A DNA stretch of 64,000 bases from Woeseiaceae bacterium (GCA_013043165.1 JABDOQ010000037.1:16680-80679), one strand, 5' to 3'. Numbered from the stretch's first letter, positions 36,819-54,217 are shown. Notes: a model not told the origin generated them from the sequence alone. Numbers and translations are program-made.

Positions 36819-37402
36819 TGTCCCCGCATCATTAGCCAGGCAATCACGATACCGGCGAGTGCGACAACGGCCCAGCCGATGCGCTCGATATGCCTGGACA
36901 ATGAGGCCTCGAAGCGCTGCCCACCGGCCCGGACCAGCCCGGCAACCAGGAAAAAACGCGCCGCACGACCGACCAGGGAAGCAAAGAAGAAGCCGGGTAC
37001 GCTCAGGGTGGCGACACCGGCAGCGATCGTGAAAACCTTGTAGGGAATCGGCGAGAAGCCGGCGACGAAGACGACGAGGACACCGTACTGATCGAACCAG
37101 CGCCGGCTCGTTTCGTAGGCCTCCCAGTAATGCGACTGCCGCAGCCAGGGCTCGATGGCCTCGAACATGCCATAGCCAATGGCGTAACCCGCCAGCCCGC
37201 CGAGCACGGAGAAAACGGTCGCGATGGTTGCGAAACGCACCCAATGATCTCTGTCGGCGAGACACATCGGCGCCAGCATCACGTCGACTGGAATCGGAAA
37301 GAACGACGACTCGGCGAAGCTCATCGCGCCGAGGTAACGCTCCGCATGCGGGTGTCTCGACCAGGCCAGGACCCGCTCATACAAAGGGCCAAACAGCGTC
37401 AT
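36815..37402 (-). CDS. yqaA: YqaA/DedA-family membrane protein
   Basis: 195 residues, four to five membrane segments. VTT/DedA-like features: F-A-E-S-S-F-F-P-I-P-V-D-V near residue 29 and a G-F-S-P-I-P-Y-K-V-F motif near residue 115. The family is linked to lipid or small-molecule transport; exact substrate unknown. It sits between pcm and nlpD. The last 4 bp are shared with the nlpD start. Confidence 0.88.
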   Translation of the reverse strand: MTLFGPLYERVLAWSRHPHAERYLGAMSFAESSFFPIPVDVMLAPMCLADRDHWVRFATIATVFSVLGGLAGYAIGYGMFEAIEPWLRQSHYWEAYETSRRWFDQYGVLVVFVAGFSPIPYKVFTIAAGVATLSVPGFFFASLVGRAARFFLVAGLVRAGGQRFEASLSRHIERIGWAVVALAGIVIAWLMMRGQ

Positions 37403-37474
37403 GTCAGAATCGGTCCCGAAATAGTCACAGAATATGCTTGCAATATAACTCTTATCTTATTGATAAGCAGTCTA

Positions 37475-38140
37475 TTATTTTCCCTTAACGAGGGGCACGA
37501 AGCTGACCGGTTCAAGCGACACCTGTTCGTAGTGGTCATTCTTCTTGGTGACCATCGCGAGGTCCTGGCGGCCCGGCGGGCCCACCGGAATGATCATTCG
37601 TCCGTCCGGCGCCAGTTGCTCGAGCAACTTCCCGGGAATTTCCGAGGCGGCAGCCGCGACGATAATCCCGTCATAAGGGCCGTATTTTCGCCAGCCCTCC
37701 CAGCCGTCGCCCGGGCGGAACTGTACGTTATAAATATCGAGATCGCGGAGACGCTGCCGGGTCTTTCGCAACAGCTCCGGGATGCGCTCCACCGTATAGA
37801 TTTTTTTGACGAGCGGCGCCAGCACGGCCGTTTGGTAGCCGCAGCCCGTGCCGATCTCCAGCACCGTCTCTCCCTGGAAACCGTCCAGCAGTGCTTCGGT
37901 CATGCACGCGACGACGTAGGGCTGGCTGATCGTCTGCCCCAGACCGATGGGCAGCGCCGTGTCCTCATAAGCGCGGCTTGCGAGCGCTTCGTCGACAAAC
38001 AGGTGTCGCGGCACATTTCGTATCTGGTTGAGTACCTGTTCGGATCGTATGCCCTGCTCCCGGAGCCGCTGCACGAGCCGGTCGCGGGTTCGCTTCGAGG
38101 TCATGCCAATGCCCTGGATGCCGCCCTGCGGGTCGATCAT
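37475..38140 (-). CDS. pcm: Protein-L-isoaspartate O-methyltransferase
   Basis: 221 residues. SAM-dependent repair methyltransferase: [14 protein letters not shown] precedes motif [14 protein letters not shown], with [10 protein letters not shown] near the end. The start at 38140 overlaps the surE stop by 4 bp. A Met at residue 13 is an alternative start. After the stop lies a 72-bp AT-rich gap with a small hairpin CTTATC-AATAA-GATAAG. Confidence 0.95.
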   Translation of the reverse strand: MIDPQGGIQGIGMTSKRTRDRLVQRLREQGIRSEQVLNQIRNVPRHLFVDEALASRAYEDTALPIGLGQTISQPYVVACMTEALLDGFQGETVLEIGTGCGYQTAVLAPLVKKIYTVERIPELLRKTRQRLRDLDIYNVQFRPGDGWEGWRKYGPYDGIIVAAAASEIPGKLLEQLAPDGRMIIPVGPPGRQDLAMVTKKNDHYEQVSLEPVSFVPLVKGK

Positions 38141-38880
38141 TGTTTCAGCCAGTCGGCGATGACCGGCACAGACTCGTGACGCGTGAGGTCGACCCTCAAG
38201 GGTGTCACGGAGGCATATCCCTGTTCGATCGCATGAAAATCCGTGCCCTCGCCTGCATCCTGCCCATCACCGGCCGGCCCGACCCAGTAAATGGGGCGTC
38301 CGTAGGGGTCGCTGTCTTTCAGAATCTGCTCGGATTTGTGCCGAAAACCGAGCCGGGTTGCCTGTACTCCCTGCAATTTATCGTATGGCCGGTTAGGGAC
38401 ATTGACGTTAAGTACCAGGTCGGGCGCCAGCCCGGTGCGTTCGATTTTCTGCACGAGCTCGCTGGCCACGCGGGCAGCCGCATCAAAATGCTTCAGGTTC
38501 CCGCCTACGAGCGACACCGCGATGGTTGGCAAGCCGAGGAAACGTCCTTCCAGCGCGGCTGCGACCGTTCCCGAATAAATGACGTCATCGCCCAGGTTCG
38601 CGCCGTGGTTTATTCCCGATACGACCAGGTCCGGCTCATGCTCGAGAAAACCCGTCAGGGCCAGGTGCACGCAGTCCGACGGGGTACCGTCCACCTTGTA
38701 GCGGTTTTTGGCGATTTCTGTTACCCGCAACGGTGTGTGCAGGGTCAGCGAACTGCTCGCCGCCGAGCGATTCCGATCCGGCGCCACGACGACCACATCG
38801 GCAACCTGCTCGAGGGCGTCAGTCAGGGCATTGATACCCGTGGCGAGATACCCGTCGTCGTTACTTACGAGGATTTTCAT
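38137..38880 (-). CDS. surE: SurE 5'/3'-nucleotidase
   Basis: 247 residues. Metal-binding N-terminus [10 protein letters not shown], then [14 protein letters not shown] and [12 protein letters not shown]. Survival protein hydrolysing nucleoside monophosphates and short polyphosphate. First gene of the surE-pcm-yqaA-nlpD-rpoS run; divergent from smr with 63 bp between starts. Confidence 0.96.
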   Translation of the reverse strand: MKILVSNDDGYLATGINALTDALEQVADVVVVAPDRNRSAASSSLTLHTPLRVTEIAKNRYKVDGTPSDCVHLALTGFLEHEPDLVVSGINHGANLGDDVIYSGTVAAALEGRFLGLPTIAVSLVGGNLKHFDAAARVASELVQKIERTGLAPDLVLNVNVPNRPYDKLQGVQATRLGFRHKSEQILKDSDPYGRPIYWVGPAGDGQDAGEGTDFHAIEQGYASVTPLRVDLTRHESVPVIADWLKQ

Positions 38881-38912
38881 GCTTTATTTTCGACGAGCGC
38901 ACTCATTTCGGA

Positions 38913-38941
38913 TTGGTAGTTGGCAACGCGCTCACTATACT
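38913..38941 (+). promoter_or_regulatory. Candidate sigma-70 promoter at the smr start
   Basis: TTGGTA (38913-38918), 17-bp spacer, TATACT (38936-38941). Initiation would fall at about 38947-38949, at or just past the first ATG of smr (38944), so the mRNA would be leaderless or start at an internal codon. Confidence 0.45.
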
Positions 38942-38943
38942 CA

Positions 38944-39507
38944 ATGTTCAGCGTACACCATAGCCTCGAAGACCTGACCTTGAACGACGAAGACATCGAT
39001 GAGTTTCGGCGCGCGATTTCGGATGCGAAACCGCTGAAGAGCGAACAGCGCATTCCCGAGATGAGACCGAAGCCGAAACCCCGGGCCCGATTCTCGAAAG
39101 CGGACGAACGCGAGGTCCTGAACGAGAGCCTGCAGGACGATATCGACACGATCGAACACGGCTACGGCGCGGCACTGCGTTTTCACCGGGCCTCGGTCGG
39201 GCGGCGCACCATGCGCAAGCTCGCGCGCGGCGGCTACAGCGTGCAGGACGAAATCGACTTGCACGGCATGACGGTGGATGAAGCGAAACTACGGCTCGCC
39301 GACTTCATTGACTACTCGGTGATGCGGGGCAATCTCTGCGTCCGCGTTGTGCACGGCAAGGGGCTCGGCTCGGGAGAGCGTGGACCCGTGCTCAAAAATG
39401 CCGTGAACCGCTGGCTCAGAAAATGGGACAGCGTGCTGGCATTTGTATCCACGCGCCAGGTCGACGGCGGCACGGGTGCCATTTACGTATTGCTGCAGCA
39501 GGTCTAG
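38944..39507 (+). CDS. Smr-domain protein
   Basis: 187 residues from ATG 38944; a TTG at 38920 would add 8 residues. An acidic start (D-E-D-I-D-E-F-R-R-A) and a basic linker lead to a C-terminal Smr domain (about 108-187) with E-I-D-L-H-G-M-T-V-D-E-A and V-V-H-G-K-G-L-G-S-G. In the family the D-L-H-G and H-G-x-G motifs belong to nuclease activity; YfcN/SmrB of E. coli cleaves mRNA at collided ribosomes. That role fits but is inferred. The 3' end overlaps convergent truD by 4 bp. Confidence 0.88.
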   Translation: MFSVHHSLEDLTLNDEDIDEFRRAISDAKPLKSEQRIPEMRPKPKPRARFSKADEREVLNESLQDDIDTIEHGYGAALRFHRASVGRRTMRKLARGGYSVQDEIDLHGMTVDEAKLRLADFIDYSVMRGNLCVRVVHGKGLGSGERGPVLKNAVNRWLRKWDSVLAFVSTRQVDGGTGAIYVLLQQV

Positions 39508-40496
39508 CGCGCCGCATCAGCAATCGTTGCTATTTCCCGAAGTACCGACGTGGCGAAAGCGCCGCGTCCCAGCGCAAAACAAAGCACCAACGAATCAGCG
39601 CCAGTGGACCATTCAAGACCGACAACGCGGAGTCGGAGGCTGCGGTGTGCCGGTTTGACCCGCGCGTTCTTGAGCGCTTTGAGCCAGCTGTCATGCCCGG
39701 CAGGGACGACCGATGGCGACGTGCCGTCGCCGCACATGGGACCGGTCGGATGGATATCCATCGCGTTGCAGCGCTGCGTCAGTTCGTCGTCAGGCTGATC
39801 CACCGAAAACACGCTGCCGGACCCGTCAAGGTTCGCAAAGTCATCGGCAACGAGCCGGTTCCAGGTCTGGTCGCAAACGCGTGCATCGAGGATCTCGTTG
39901 AAGATATACGAACGCGCTGTTGAGATGGCTATGCTGCGCTTGTGCCTCGGCAATCGCTTTCCCTGCGACCAGGCATCCGCCAGCGCGATATTCGACCCTC
40001 CTCGGCCGAAGCGCTGCTCACCAAAATAATTGGGCACGCCAAGTGCTTTTATGGTCTCGAGGCGTTCGTTAAGCGCGCCGGCATCAGGCAAGACTCCGCG
40101 CAATACGATACGAAAGCGATTTGCCTGGTGTGCACCACGACGGAGTTTCCGATTGTGTCGTTGCTGGTCGAGCACGCGAACACCTTCGACGTCGAGTCGG
40201 TCCCAGTCGGCCGCATTCCAGCGTGGCACGCTGAACCATTGTCGCGTCACCGCGTGCCGATCCTTGAGGCCGGCATAGCCGACGTCGCGGGCCGGAACAT
40301 CCGCATGAAGAGCCAGCTGCCGGGAGACCCACTCGGTATTTGCGGCCACCTTCTCGAGATACAGGTAATCGTGCTCGCCATCCGCACTGAAATCAAAGCC
40401 GAGTTCTTCGCTTACATCGAATTCATCGGCTGTTGTTCGAATGGACGCGGAAAACAGCGGGACCCCGTGCGCACGGGTCCAGTCTGGCAAGGACAT
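39504..40496 (-). CDS. truD: TruD tRNA pseudouridine-13 synthase
   Basis: 330 residues. Catalytic segment G-Y-A-G-L-K-D-R-H-A-V-T-R-Q (Asp about residue 78), N-Y-F-G-E-Q-R-F-G-R-G and R-S-Y-I-F-N-E-I-L. It follows ftsB by only 8 nt. In E. coli and Pseudomonas, ispD and ispF normally lie between ftsB and truD; here both are absent. Confidence 0.95.
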   Translation of the reverse strand: MSLPDWTRAHGVPLFSASIRTTADEFDVSEELGFDFSADGEHDYLYLEKVAANTEWVSRQLALHADVPARDVGYAGLKDRHAVTRQWFSVPRWNAADWDRLDVEGVRVLDQQRHNRKLRRGAHQANRFRIVLRGVLPDAGALNERLETIKALGVPNYFGEQRFGRGGSNIALADAWSQGKRLPRHKRSIAISTARSYIFNEILDARVCDQTWNRLVADDFANLDGSGSVFSVDQPDDELTQRCNAMDIHPTGPMCGDGTSPSVVPAGHDSWLKALKNARVKPAHRSLRLRVVGLEWSTGADSLVLCFALGRGAFATSVLREIATIADAAR

Positions 40497-40504
40497 CGGG
40501 GTTC

Positions 40505-40801
40505 CTAGCGGGGCGTGTCGGCGACCGGCACGACCTGGTAAAAGGTTTCTCGCTTGCCAATCATGCCGAGATCGGTGCGGGCGCGTTCCTCGGCCGCATC
40601 TCGTCCCTTTTTCAGGTTGATCACCTCGGCATCCAGGGCGGCGTTTCGAGCGCGCAGAGTCCCGTTGAGCGCACGTTGCTCAGAGACGGCTGCCCGGAGA
40701 TTCATGGTTTTGCGATAGCCGTCGTCGGAAAACCACAGCTCGGCCTGAAGACCGAGCCCGGTAACTCCGAGCACTAGCAGTATCGCGCGTTTACGAAACA
40801 A
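40505..40801 (-). CDS. ftsB: FtsB cell-division protein
   Basis: 98 residues, with a TTG start (no ATG in frame nearby). An N-terminal membrane helix (about 5-20) is followed by a leucine-zipper-like coiled coil (L-N-G-T-L-R-A-R-N-A-A-L-D-A-E-V) and the E-E-R-A-R-T-D-L-G-M-I motif that precedes the FtsQ-binding end. Part of the FtsQBL divisome complex. It lies 33 bp after eno, the usual neighbour. Confidence 0.92.
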   Translation of the reverse strand: MFRKRAILLVLGVTGLGLQAELWFSDDGYRKTMNLRAAVSEQRALNGTLRARNAALDAEVINLKKGRDAAEERARTDLGMIGKRETFYQVVPVADTPR

Positions 40802-40834
40802 ACGACATCCCCAATTCCGTTCTTCCAGCGCTCT

Positions 40835-44819
<3,985 letters not shown>

Positions 44820-46151
44820 TCAATGCAACGCCGGGCGATCCGTCCAGCGCACCGCGACACCGGGCTCGCTGACGGCAGCTTTGGCCAGCCAAAGATCGCC
44901 GACCGCGACGAGTTCGTCCCCGGCGTACACCAATGGCAGCCGATCGCGCATCCAGGGCACGATGCCTTCCTGCTGAAGTAGTTTCTTCAGTTTACGCGTA
45001 TGTGCCTGACCTTCCGGCCGAAATTCTTCGCCACCCTCGCGAAAACGGACCTGGATTCCTCGCTCCAACAGGCCCTGTGACAGACCCCGCGCCTCGCCCG
45101 GAACAAACCGCAGTACGCCCAGCCCGGTGCCCAGCGGCACCTCGCTACCCGACACCTCGATGGGCTTTGGCAACTCGACCAGCTTTTCCGGCAACAAATA
45201 CAGCGCATTGCGGTAGCGCCGTACCGCGGCGCCCGGCCAGCTCACCAGCGGCTGCGCATCTTCGCGCGCGGGCATGACCTCGGTGAGAATCCTTTCAAGC
45301 TGAATCATCGTCGGTGTTGGCAGTCCGAGGCGACGCAGCGCGTGGCGCAAGAGGTTTCGCTGACGGGCATTCGACAGGGCCAGCAGCCTGTCGATCGGCA
45401 GGCGCTCGGGGCGGCCGCCCAGTGACGCAAGATCGATTTCGGCGAGGTCCGACAGCAGCTGCGCTGCCTCACCTGAAACGCTCGCGCTGCGCTGCAGTCG
45501 TGCGGCAATGTCCGGCCACCGCGATCTCAGTCTCGGCAGGACATCGTGGCGCATGAAATTACGATCGAAACGGCGATCCGCGTTGCTCGGATCTTCGACC
45601 CAGTCCAGGGCTTCGCGTTCGGCGTATTCCTTGAGCTCGGCCCGACTCGTTTGCAGCAGCGGACGCGCGAGCCAGCCAGGCCCGAAACGGCGAATTGCGC
45701 CGATACCCGCGATCCCCATGGGCCCGCTGCCGCGTATGAGGTTGAGCAACAGCGTCTCGGCCTGGTCTTCGCGGTGATGTGCGCTGAGCAGCCAGTCACC
45801 ATAGGCAAGTTCCGCATGCAGCGCCTCATAGCGCGCGTCGCGTGCCGACGCTTCGGGCCCCTTGCCGGACTCCGGTTGCACGGTAACCGAGCGACTCCGA
45901 TAATCAACCCGCAGCTCTTCGGCCACGGCCCTGCAGTGCTCACCCCAGGCGCCCGAATCTTCGTGGAGCCCGTGGTCGACATGAACCGCGACCATCGGGA
46001 CACCAAGCTCGTCGCGCAGCGATGCGAGTACGTGCAACAAGACCGTTGAGTCGAGGCCACCACTGAACGCGATGACGTACCTTGACGGTTTGCCTGCGAC
46101 CAATTCGAGTTGCCCAAGCTGCTGCCGCAAAATCCCGGCGTTTAGCGTCAC
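44820..46151 (-). CDS. tilS: TilS tRNA(Ile)-lysidine synthetase
   Basis: 443 residues. ATP-PPase loop F-S-G-G-L-D-S-T (29-36), then H-V-D-H-G-L-H-E and [11 protein letters not shown], the TilS N-terminal signatures. The C-terminal substrate-binding and TilS_C domains include [11 protein letters not shown]. Modifies C34 of the AUA-decoding tRNA-Ile. The ATG overlaps the accA stop by 4 bp. Confidence 0.95.
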   Translation of the reverse strand: MTLNAGILRQQLGQLELVAGKPSRYVIAFSGGLDSTVLLHVLASLRDELGVPMVAVHVDHGLHEDSGAWGEHCRAVAEELRVDYRSRSVTVQPESGKGPEASARDARYEALHAELAYGDWLLSAHHREDQAETLLLNLIRGSGPMGIAGIGAIRRFGPGWLARPLLQTSRAELKEYAEREALDWVEDPSNADRRFDRNFMRHDVLPRLRSRWPDIAARLQRSASVSGEAAQLLSDLAEIDLASLGGRPERLPIDRLLALSNARQRNLLRHALRRLGLPTPTMIQLERILTEVMPAREDAQPLVSWPGAAVRRYRNALYLLPEKLVELPKPIEVSGSEVPLGTGLGVLRFVPGEARGLSQGLLERGIQVRFREGGEEFRPEGQAHTRKLKKLLQQEGIVPWMRDRLPLVYAGDELVAVGDLWLAKAAVSEPGVAVRWTDRPALH

Positions 46152-47107
46152 GCCTCTTTGAACTGACCGAAGCTTGCCAGGCGTCGCTGCCGCTGCTCGA
46201 GCAACTGTTCGATCGACAGGCCGCCAAGCTCCTCGAGGTTTTTCAGGACGGCATTACGAATGACTTCCGCCATCTCCCTGGGATTGCGATGCGCGCCGCC
46301 GAGGGGCTCCGGCAATACCTCATCGACCAGGCCGAATTCATTCAGGCTCGGCGCTGTGATGCGCATAGCCTCGGCAGCTACCTCGGCCTTGTCTGCACTC
46401 TTCCACAGAATGGAAGCACAGCCTTCGGGCGAAATCACTGAGTAAATGGCGTACTGCAGCATCAGCAGGCGATCGCCGACGCCAATCGCAAGTGCGCCAC
46501 CCGATCCGCCTTCGCCAATGACAATGCAGATGATCGGTGTCCTGAGACCCGCCATGAGGTAGAGGCTTTGCGCGATGGCCTCGCTCTGGCCGCGCTCTTC
46601 CGCGCCTATTCCCGGATACGCGCCAGGTGTGTCGATGAACGTCACGATGGGCATGGAGAACTTCTCCGCCAATCGCATCAGTCGCTGCGCTTTGCGATAG
46701 CCCTCGGGTTTTGGCATACCGTAATTGCGGCGCACGCGTTCCTTGGTATCCCGGCCCTTTTGATGACCGATAATCATCACGGCCGTGCCGTCTATTCTAC
46801 CGACACCGCCAATGATGGCGTGATCGTCAGCGTACATCCGGTCGCCATGAAGTTCCTGGAAGTCCGGCGAGATCATCTCGAGGTAGTCCAGCGTATAAGG
46901 GCGCGATTCATGCCGTGCGACACGCGCAACCTGCCAGGGACTCAGCTTTGAAAAAATACCCTTGGTCAGCGCCATACTCTTGTCTTTCAGGCGCGCAACT
47001 TCTTCGTTGATGTTGATTTCCGAATCATCACCAACGTAACGCAACTCGTCGATCTTCGCCTCAAGCTCGGCGATCGGTTGCTCAAAATCGAGGAACTTCA
47101 AGTCCAT
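46148..47107 (-). CDS. accA: Acetyl-CoA carboxylase carboxyltransferase alpha subunit
   Basis: 319 residues, same length as E. coli AccA. N-terminal [11 protein letters not shown], carboxyltransferase core with [30 protein letters not shown], and [11 protein letters not shown]. Works with AccD to make malonyl-CoA. It follows dnaE by 10 nt, the conserved dnaE-accA-tilS order. Confidence 0.97.
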   Translation of the reverse strand: MDLKFLDFEQPIAELEAKIDELRYVGDDSEININEEVARLKDKSMALTKGIFSKLSPWQVARVARHESRPYTLDYLEMISPDFQELHGDRMYADDHAIIGGVGRIDGTAVMIIGHQKGRDTKERVRRNYGMPKPEGYRKAQRLMRLAEKFSMPIVTFIDTPGAYPGIGAEERGQSEAIAQSLYLMAGLRTPIICIVIGEGGSGGALAIGVGDRLLMLQYAIYSVISPEGCASILWKSADKAEVAAEAMRITAPSLNEFGLVDEVLPEPLGGAHRNPREMAEVIRNAVLKNLEELGGLSIEQLLEQRQRRLASFGQFKEA

Positions 47108-47117
47108 AAATGTCAGG

Positions 47118-50635
<3,518 letters not shown>

Positions 50636-50639
<4 letters not shown>

Positions 50640-51238
50640 GACGTCGTTCTTAGCGGTGCGAACGTAAATCGGTGTTCGCGACACGGGCCGAATTCGCGTA
50701 GTCGGGCGCGGTGCACTTCGGTGCCATAGCCTTTGTGGCGTGCAAATTCGTAGCAAGGATAAATTCTGTCAAGTTCAACCATCATCCGGTCGCGGGTCGT
50801 CTTCGCGATGATCGAGGCGGCGCTGATCTCCGCGACTTTGGCGTCGCCTCCGACAATGGCTTCGCCGGCCACGCGCCTGCCTCCAAAACTCAGGTTGGGC
50901 AGTCGGTTGCCGTCCACCCTGACGCCGCCAGGTGCAACCGGCAACCCGAGTATCGCTCGCCGCATTGCCAGCAACGTTGCCGCCAGGATATTCAACGCGT
51001 CTATTTCAGCCGGGTCCGCCCAGGCGACCGACCATGCAAGGGCCTGCGTTTGAATTTGGTCAGCAAGCGCATCGCGGCGCGCTGCCGACAACTTCTTCGA
51101 ATCCTCGAGGCCCTCAATCGGCCGGTCCGGATGCAATATCACGGCAGCGGCCGCCACGGGACCAGCAAGGGGGCCGCGGCCCGCCTCGTCAATACCGGCG
51201 ATCAATCCTTTTAATTCAAACAATTTGGCCTGCCGCAT
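50636..51238 (-). CDS. rnhB: Ribonuclease HII
   Basis: 200 residues from ATG 51238 (M-R-Q-A-K-L-F-E-L). Catalytic acids in [15 protein letters not shown] (Asp/Glu pair near residue 15) and in [22 protein letters not shown] near the C-terminus. Removes ribonucleotides from DNA. Sits 7 nt after lpxB and overlaps dnaE, the canonical lpxB-rnhB-dnaE order. Confidence 0.97.
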
Positions 51239-51245
51239 AGGTGGT

Positions 51246-52382
51246 CTACGATTGCGCAAGCTCGAACACAGAGTCAGCCGCGCGCTGGTCTGCACCAAGT
51301 GCCAGCTCGTTACGAAGTTTAGCAAACTCACGGCTGATGAAGCGCCTGCGTTCCGGATTGTCGAGCAAATCGGCCACGGCCGCGGCCAGTGCCGATGGCT
51401 TTGCGTCGCGCTGCATGAACTCGGGCACCAGGGGCGTTTCGGTGAGCAGGTTCGGCAGCGTGTAGTGCGTCAGTTTTAAAAGTCGCATGCCTTTGATAAT
51501 CGCATACGTCAATGGCGCCAGGCGATATGCCGCGATCGTCGGTCGACCCAGCAACGCCGCCTCCAGTGCAGCGGTACCGGACGCGAGCAACACAAGGTCG
51601 GCCGCGACCATGGCGCTTTCCGAGTTGCCGTCGATGAGCAGGAAGCTGTCGGCAACCCCGGCATCCTGAAGCTGTTCCTCGATCAGTGGCCGCAGCGCGG
51701 GCGTCGCGACCGGCGTAACAAATAGAATCCCAGGACGCATGGCCGCCAGCTGCTTTGCTGTTTCTGCGAGGATGGCCCCGAGCCGGCCCACCTCGCCACG
51801 ACGGCTGCCCGGCAAAACGGCGACCACTTCGTTCGCATCGATGCCGAACGCCTGTCGAGCCGAATTGGCGTCCGGCCTTGCCGGGACGCTGTCGGCTTTC
51901 GGATGGCCTACAAAAACAGCATCGACCCCGTACTCATCGTACAACCGCGTTTCGAACGGCAGGATACAGAGCACCCTGTCGGCCGCTTCCTTTACCGTTT
52001 GAATGCGGCCCGGCCGCCACGCCCAGACGGACGGACTGACATAGTGAACGGTCCTGATGCCGATACGGCGAAGCTTCTTTTCAAGCCCGAGATTGAAGTC
52101 CGGGGCGTCGATTCCAACGAACACATCCGGTGGAGACGCCTGCCAGCGATTGAATAATGACTTGCGGAGCCGCAGGAGGCGCGGGATATGCGCCAGCGGC
52201 TCAACGAGTCCCATGACAGCCAGCGATTCCGCCGGCTCCCACTGGTCACAGCCCGTCGCGACCATGGCGGGACCGGCAACGCCTTCGAAAATTGCATCTG
52301 GCACGCGCTCGCGCAGCGCCTGGACCAGACCTGCACCCAGCAGGTCGCCGGAGGCTTCACCAGCAACCAGTCCGATCTTCAC
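51246..52382 (-). CDS. lpxB: LpxB lipid-A-disaccharide synthase
   Basis: 378 residues. GT19 family: [11 protein letters not shown] near residue 7, [26 protein letters not shown], and [11 protein letters not shown]. Peripheral inner-membrane enzyme joining UDP-diacylglucosamine and lipid X. It follows lpxA by 10 nt. Confidence 0.97.
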   Translation of the reverse strand: MKIGLVAGEASGDLLGAGLVQALRERVPDAIFEGVAGPAMVATGCDQWEPAESLAVMGLVEPLAHIPRLLRLRKSLFNRWQASPPDVFVGIDAPDFNLGLEKKLRRIGIRTVHYVSPSVWAWRPGRIQTVKEAADRVLCILPFETRLYDEYGVDAVFVGHPKADSVPARPDANSARQAFGIDANEVVAVLPGSRRGEVGRLGAILAETAKQLAAMRPGILFVTPVATPALRPLIEEQLQDAGVADSFLLIDGNSESAMVAADLVLLASGTAALEAALLGRPTIAAYRLAPLTYAIIKGMRLLKLTHYTLPNLLTETPLVPEFMQRDAKPSALAAAVADLLDNPERRRFISREFAKLRNELALGADQRAADSVFELAQS

Positions 52383-52392
52383 TGGCAGGGCT

Positions 52393-53163
52393 TTATCGAA
52401 CCAGGCCGCGCTCGGAGGAGCGCAGCGATTCCAGGAACAGGTTCAGCTCAGGCTGGCTCTCGCAGAGTCCGGAAATTTCTTCGATCGCGTCATTCAACTT
52501 CTTGCCTTGCCTGAAGGTCAGGCGATACGCATTCTTGATGTTGCGAATTTGATCTGCCGAAAAATCGCGCCGCTTGAGTCCCTCACTATTGATCCCGCGC
52601 GGCGTCGCAGGTTGCCCGGAGACCATCGTATAGGCCGGAACGTCACGATTAATTCCGGCGTACATCCCCAGGAAAGCATGCGCACCAACCTTGCAGAACT
52701 GGTGAATGCCGGAAAACCCGCCGCAAATGACCCAATCTCCAACATGAACGTGCCCCGCCAGGGTCGTGTTGTTCGCCATCACAGTCTTGTTGCCGACGAC
52801 ACAATCATGAGCTATATGGACGTAAGCCATGATCCAGTTATCATCACCTACGACTGTCTCGCCCCTGTCCTGCGTCGTGCCGCGACTGATAGTGCAAAAC
52901 TCTCGAATCGTATTGCGATCGCCGATGATCAGTCGCGTAGGTTCGTTCGCATATTTCTTGTCCTGCGGGTCATCCCCGATCGACGCAAACTGATAGATAT
53001 GGTTATCCCTGCCAATTTTTGTCGGGCCATTAATCACGACATGGCTATCGATTTGCGTGCCGCTGGCTATCACTACGTCGTCACCAATAACGGCGTACGG
53101 ACCCACGGCTACATCGTCGGCCAGGTCCGCTTTGTCCGAAACAATTGCCGTTGAATGGATCAT
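52393..53163 (-). CDS. lpxA: LpxA UDP-GlcNAc acyltransferase
   Basis: 256 residues from ATG 53163 (M-I-H-S-T-A-I-V); the frame open to 53211 overlaps lpxD and is rejected. Left-handed beta-helix of hexapeptide repeats; catalytic His119 in H-I-A-H-D-C. The residue aligned with E. coli Gly173, the hydrocarbon ruler, is Met167 (A-F-L-G-M-Y-A-G), as in Pseudomonas-type enzymes that prefer 3-hydroxydecanoyl-ACP. Lies 4 nt after lpxD; no fabZ lies between them. Confidence 0.96.
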   Translation of the reverse strand: MIHSTAIVSDKADLADDVAVGPYAVIGDDVVIASGTQIDSHVVINGPTKIGRDNHIYQFASIGDDPQDKKYANEPTRLIIGDRNTIREFCTISRGTTQDRGETVVGDDNWIMAYVHIAHDCVVGNKTVMANNTTLAGHVHVGDWVICGGFSGIHQFCKVGAHAFLGMYAGINRDVPAYTMVSGQPATPRGINSEGLKRRDFSADQIRNIKNAYRLTFRQGKKLNDAIEEISGLCESQPELNLFLESLRSSERGLVR

Positions 53164-53167
53164 GCGT

Positions 53168-54193
53168 TCAGTCCGAGGACGCCTTGCCGCCCTTCTCAAG
53201 TTTCGTGACACGTTCGATCAACTTTCCAAGTCGCCGGAACCTCGCAAGCTGTTTCGACCAGCTTTTCGCGTCAACCGCGGGGAAACTGGCCGCATAGGTG
53301 CCGGGCGTCGTGACGTCTTTGGAGAGCCAGGTCATCGCAGCAACGGTGACATCATCACACACCGTGATATGACCCACCGTACCCGACCTTCCAGCGAACA
53401 GGCAGCGCTTGCCTATGACCGCGCTGCCCGCGATCGCCGTGGTACCCGCCATCGCCGTGTGCGCGCCGATATAGACGTTGTGTCCGATCATGCACAGGTT
53501 ATCGATGCGTACGCCATCCTCGATGATCGTATCTTCCAGCGCACCACAATCCACCGTCGTGTTAGCGCCAATCTCAACATCGTCGCCTATGCGGACGCCG
53601 CCCAGCTGTGGGATTTTCACCCAGCCGTCGGGAGTCATGGCATTGCCGAACCCGTCGGAACCAATGACCACGCCGGGATGAAAAATGCCGCGAACACCGA
53701 TCGCAACACTGCGCGCCAAAGTCACATTGGCGATGAGACGACAATCGTCACCGATCGAGCAGTCAGGTCCTATCACCGTTCCCGGGCCGAGGTAGACGTT
53801 CTCGCCGATCACTGAACTTTCTCCAACGACAACGTTTGCCGCCAGATGCGCACTGTCGGCAACCGTTGCCGACGATGCAACCACGGCCGACGCATGCACT
53901 CCCGGTCTGTAGGTGGGTGGCGGGCATACAACAGCCGCCATGCGCGCGTAGCAGGCGTAAGGGTCATCGTGAAGAATTGTGGCTACCGGCGAATCGCCCG
54001 CGTCGCTCGGACGCAAAATGACAGCAGCCGCCTTCGTCGAGGACAGCTGCTTTTTGTGCGTACTACCGACCAGGAAACTCAACGATTCGGGGCCGGCATT
54101 TCGCAGTGATGCGACCCCACTTACCAGAACATCAGGATCACCAATCAGCTCGCAACCAAATTGGGTGGCCAGTTCTCCGAGGCTGATCGGCAT
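53168..54193 (-). CDS. lpxD: LpxD UDP-3-O-acylglucosamine N-acyltransferase
   Basis: 341 residues (E. coli 341). N-terminal uridine-binding domain, hexapeptide-repeat beta-helix (about 100-290) with H-P-G-V-V-I-G-S-D-G-F-G-N-A, catalytic His238 in M-I-G-H-N-V-Y-I-G, and a C-terminal helical tail. Second acyl addition in lipid A synthesis. Preceded by skp with 24 bp between. Confidence 0.97.
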   Translation of the reverse strand: MPISLGELATQFGCELIGDPDVLVSGVASLRNAGPESLSFLVGSTHKKQLSSTKAAAVILRPSDAGDSPVATILHDDPYACYARMAAVVCPPPTYRPGVHASAVVASSATVADSAHLAANVVVGESSVIGENVYLGPGTVIGPDCSIGDDCRLIANVTLARSVAIGVRGIFHPGVVIGSDGFGNAMTPDGWVKIPQLGGVRIGDDVEIGANTTVDCGALEDTIIEDGVRIDNLCMIGHNVYIGAHTAMAGTTAIAGSAVIGKRCLFAGRSGTVGHITVCDDVTVAAMTWLSKDVTTPGTYAASFPAVDAKSWSKQLARFRRLGKLIERVTKLEKGGKASSD

Positions 54194-54217
54194 GGGAGTC
54201 GATGCCTTCCCTGCGAG

